Below are positions 11,113-12,163 of a stretch of DNA of 12,163 nt, piece by piece (within the stretch, counting starts at the first letter, position 1; each line of letters begins with the position of its first letter). The notes under the pieces were generated by a model. It was given only the letters and a program-made list of their open reading frames with translations, did no database searches and was not told the DNA's origin. The stretch is from Bacteroidota bacterium (GTDB taxonomy: Bacteria; Bacteroidota; Bacteroidia; Flavobacteriales; Weeksellaceae), in contig JAEWHB010000207.1 in the NCBI GenBank assembly GCA_023388015.1, forward strand, positions 1 to 12,163. Reading direction: 5' to 3'. A program made the translations under genes and the position numbers.

Positions 11113-12163
11113 ATGTCAGATAAAGCAAAATTTATTCATAACGGATCAGAATTGGAATTTGAGGTACCACAGGGTACGATGGACGAGAAATACGTTGATT
11201 TTTCCAACTTCCGTTCCCAGACCGGCGGGATCATTACGCTGGATCCGGGTTATAAAAATACAGGATCTTGTAAAAGTGAAATCACTTATTTAGATGGTGA
11301 GGAAGGCGTTTTAATGTACCGCGGCTATCCAATTGAACAATTAGCTGAAAAATCAAACTTCGTGGAAGTTATGTACCTTTTGTTGAAAGGCAACCTTCCT
11401 ACGCAAGAGGAACTTACGAAATTTGAAAATGACATCAAAGACTACGATATGGTGTCTGAAGATGTAACGAAAATTCTTTCGGCTTTCCCAAGCACCGCGC
11501 ATCCTATGGGCGTTTTGTCCACTTTGACCAGTGCTCTTACTGCTTTTAATCCGAAAGCGGTAGATGCAAAATCCGAAACGGAAATGTACCGTGCAGCGGT
11601 TACTTTGATGGGGAAATTCCCGGTTTTGGCTTCGTGGACGCTTCGAAAAGTAAAAGGTTGGCCTTTGAATTATTCCGATAATAAATTGGGGTATGTTGAG
11701 AATTTCTATCAATTAATGTTCAAACAACCCAATCGTGATTTGGAAATGGATCCGGTTGTGATTGATGCTTTGGACAAATTATTAATTCTTCACGCCGATC
11801 ACGAACAAAACTGTTCTACTTCAACTGTAAGATTGGTGGGATCTGCTCATACAGGACTTTTCGCATCAATTTCTGCGGGAGTTTCTGCACTTTGGGGACC
11901 ACTTCACGGTGGTGCAAACCAAGCAGTTGTGGAAATGCTTGATCAAATAAAAGAAGACGGCGGAAACGTTCAGAAATGGGTGGACAAAGCCAAAGACAAA
12001 AACGATGATTTCCGTCTGATGGGCTTCGGACATAGAGTTTATAAAAACTTTGACCCGAGAGCAAGAATCATTAAAAAGGCAGCCGATCAGGTTTTGGATA
12101 AATTAGGTATTCAGGACGAATCATTGGAAATCGCTAAAAAATTGGAACAAGCAGCTTTGGAAG
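11113..12163 (+). CDS. gltA: Citrate synthase, 5' part (runs off the window)
   Basis: The first 350 codons of a type II (hexameric, GltA-type) citrate synthase, which condenses oxaloacetate and acetyl-CoA to citrate in the TCA cycle. The N-terminal small beta domain (1-50) of this type precedes L-D-P-G-Y-K-N-T (about 42-49) and the Y-R-G-Y-P-I-E-Q-L segment. Family motifs follow: L-H-A-D-H-E-Q-N-C-S-T-S-T (226-238), G-P-L-H-G-G-A-N with the catalytic His265, and M-G-F-G-H-R-V-Y-K with His307. The catalytic aspartate lies beyond the window end. The type II N-terminal domain is usually linked to NADH or allosteric control in Gram-negative bacteria; whether this enzyme is regulated so is not shown. 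It follows eno on the same strand after 79 bases. Confidence 0.97.
   Translation, partial: MSDKAKFIHNGSELEFEVPQGTMDEKYVDFSNFRSQTGGIITLDPGYKNTGSCKSEITYLDGEEGVLMYRGYPIEQLAEKSNFVEVMYLLLKGNLPTQEELTKFENDIKDYDMVSEDVTKILSAFPSTAHPMGVLSTLTSALTAFNPKAVDAKSETEMYRAAVTLMGKFPVLASWTLRKVKGWPLNYSDNKLGYVENFYQLMFKQPNRDLEMDPVVIDALDKLLILHADHEQNCSTSTVRLVGSAHTGLFASISAGVSALWGPLHGGANQAVVEMLDQIKEDGGNVQKWVDKAKDKNDDFRLMGFGHRVYKNFDPRARIIKKAADQVLDKLGIQDESLEIAKKLEQAALE

Noticed and set aside
11353..11712. 119-codon minus-strand open frame within citrate synthase
   Set aside because: It lies wholly opposite a certain gltA reading frame and has no recognisable motif, so it is a shadow frame.
1..12163. Defence island, prophage, integrative element or CRISPR array
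   Set aside because: No nuclease, integrase, transposase, phage structural gene or spaced repeats are visible, and core metabolic genes close the window.

Overview
The window looks like chromosomal DNA of a flavobacterium in the Weeksellaceae (Chryseobacterium/Kaistella-like). This is inferred from low GC, A-rich leaders instead of Shine-Dalgarno sites, Bacteroidota-type promoter boxes (TAnnTTTG), a lipoprotein with an acidic SDDE-type export signal, and the character of enolase and citrate synthase. No tRNA, rRNA, CRISPR array, transposase or phage gene is visible.

Region 1 (1-4840, all + strand) is a tightly packed, operon-like run of small proteins. It holds the 3' end of an SRPBCC protein, two VOC (glyoxalase-fold) proteins, an SRPBCC/AHSA1 protein, a DUF1801 protein, a leftover C-terminal scrap of another SRPBCC gene, a SnoaL/NTF2-like protein, another SRPBCC protein, a third VOC gene broken by a frameshift, a DinB-fold lipoprotein, a DUF1801-YdeI fusion and a further DUF1801 protein. 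Most gaps are 1-28 bases. The run ends at a hairpin terminator (4856-4883). These are small ligand-binding or thiol/metal-dependent folds, and no regulator or central enzyme is present to reveal a common substrate. Two of its members are broken, which suggests the cluster is turning over.

Region 2 (4902-8170) starts with a minus-strand, probably surface-exposed lipoprotein of unknown function, divergent from a class V aminotransferase. The aminotransferase overlaps a degenerate PAP2-like membrane protein by ATGA. A second unit follows: a TatA/E-type translocase subunit with a consensus promoter almost touching its start codon, then a canonical PAP2 lipid phosphatase that starts with GTG inside the tatA stop codon.

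Region 3 (8171-9604, minus strand) holds a stand-alone HisE-like phosphoribosyl-ATP pyrophosphatase, abutting the PAP2 gene tail to tail with no spacer, and a DUF4407 membrane/coiled-coil protein.

Region 4 (9605-12163, + strand) has a palindrome and a good promoter, then the complete enolase gene eno and the first 350 codons of citrate synthase gltA, which runs off the window. Glycolysis and TCA-cycle entry genes therefore sit side by side.

I see no clear undescribed defence or mobile system. The best leads are the two decaying genes in the small-fold cluster, the periplasmic DinB protein, the possibly leaderless tatA transcript, the degenerate PAP2 protein and the palindrome upstream of eno.
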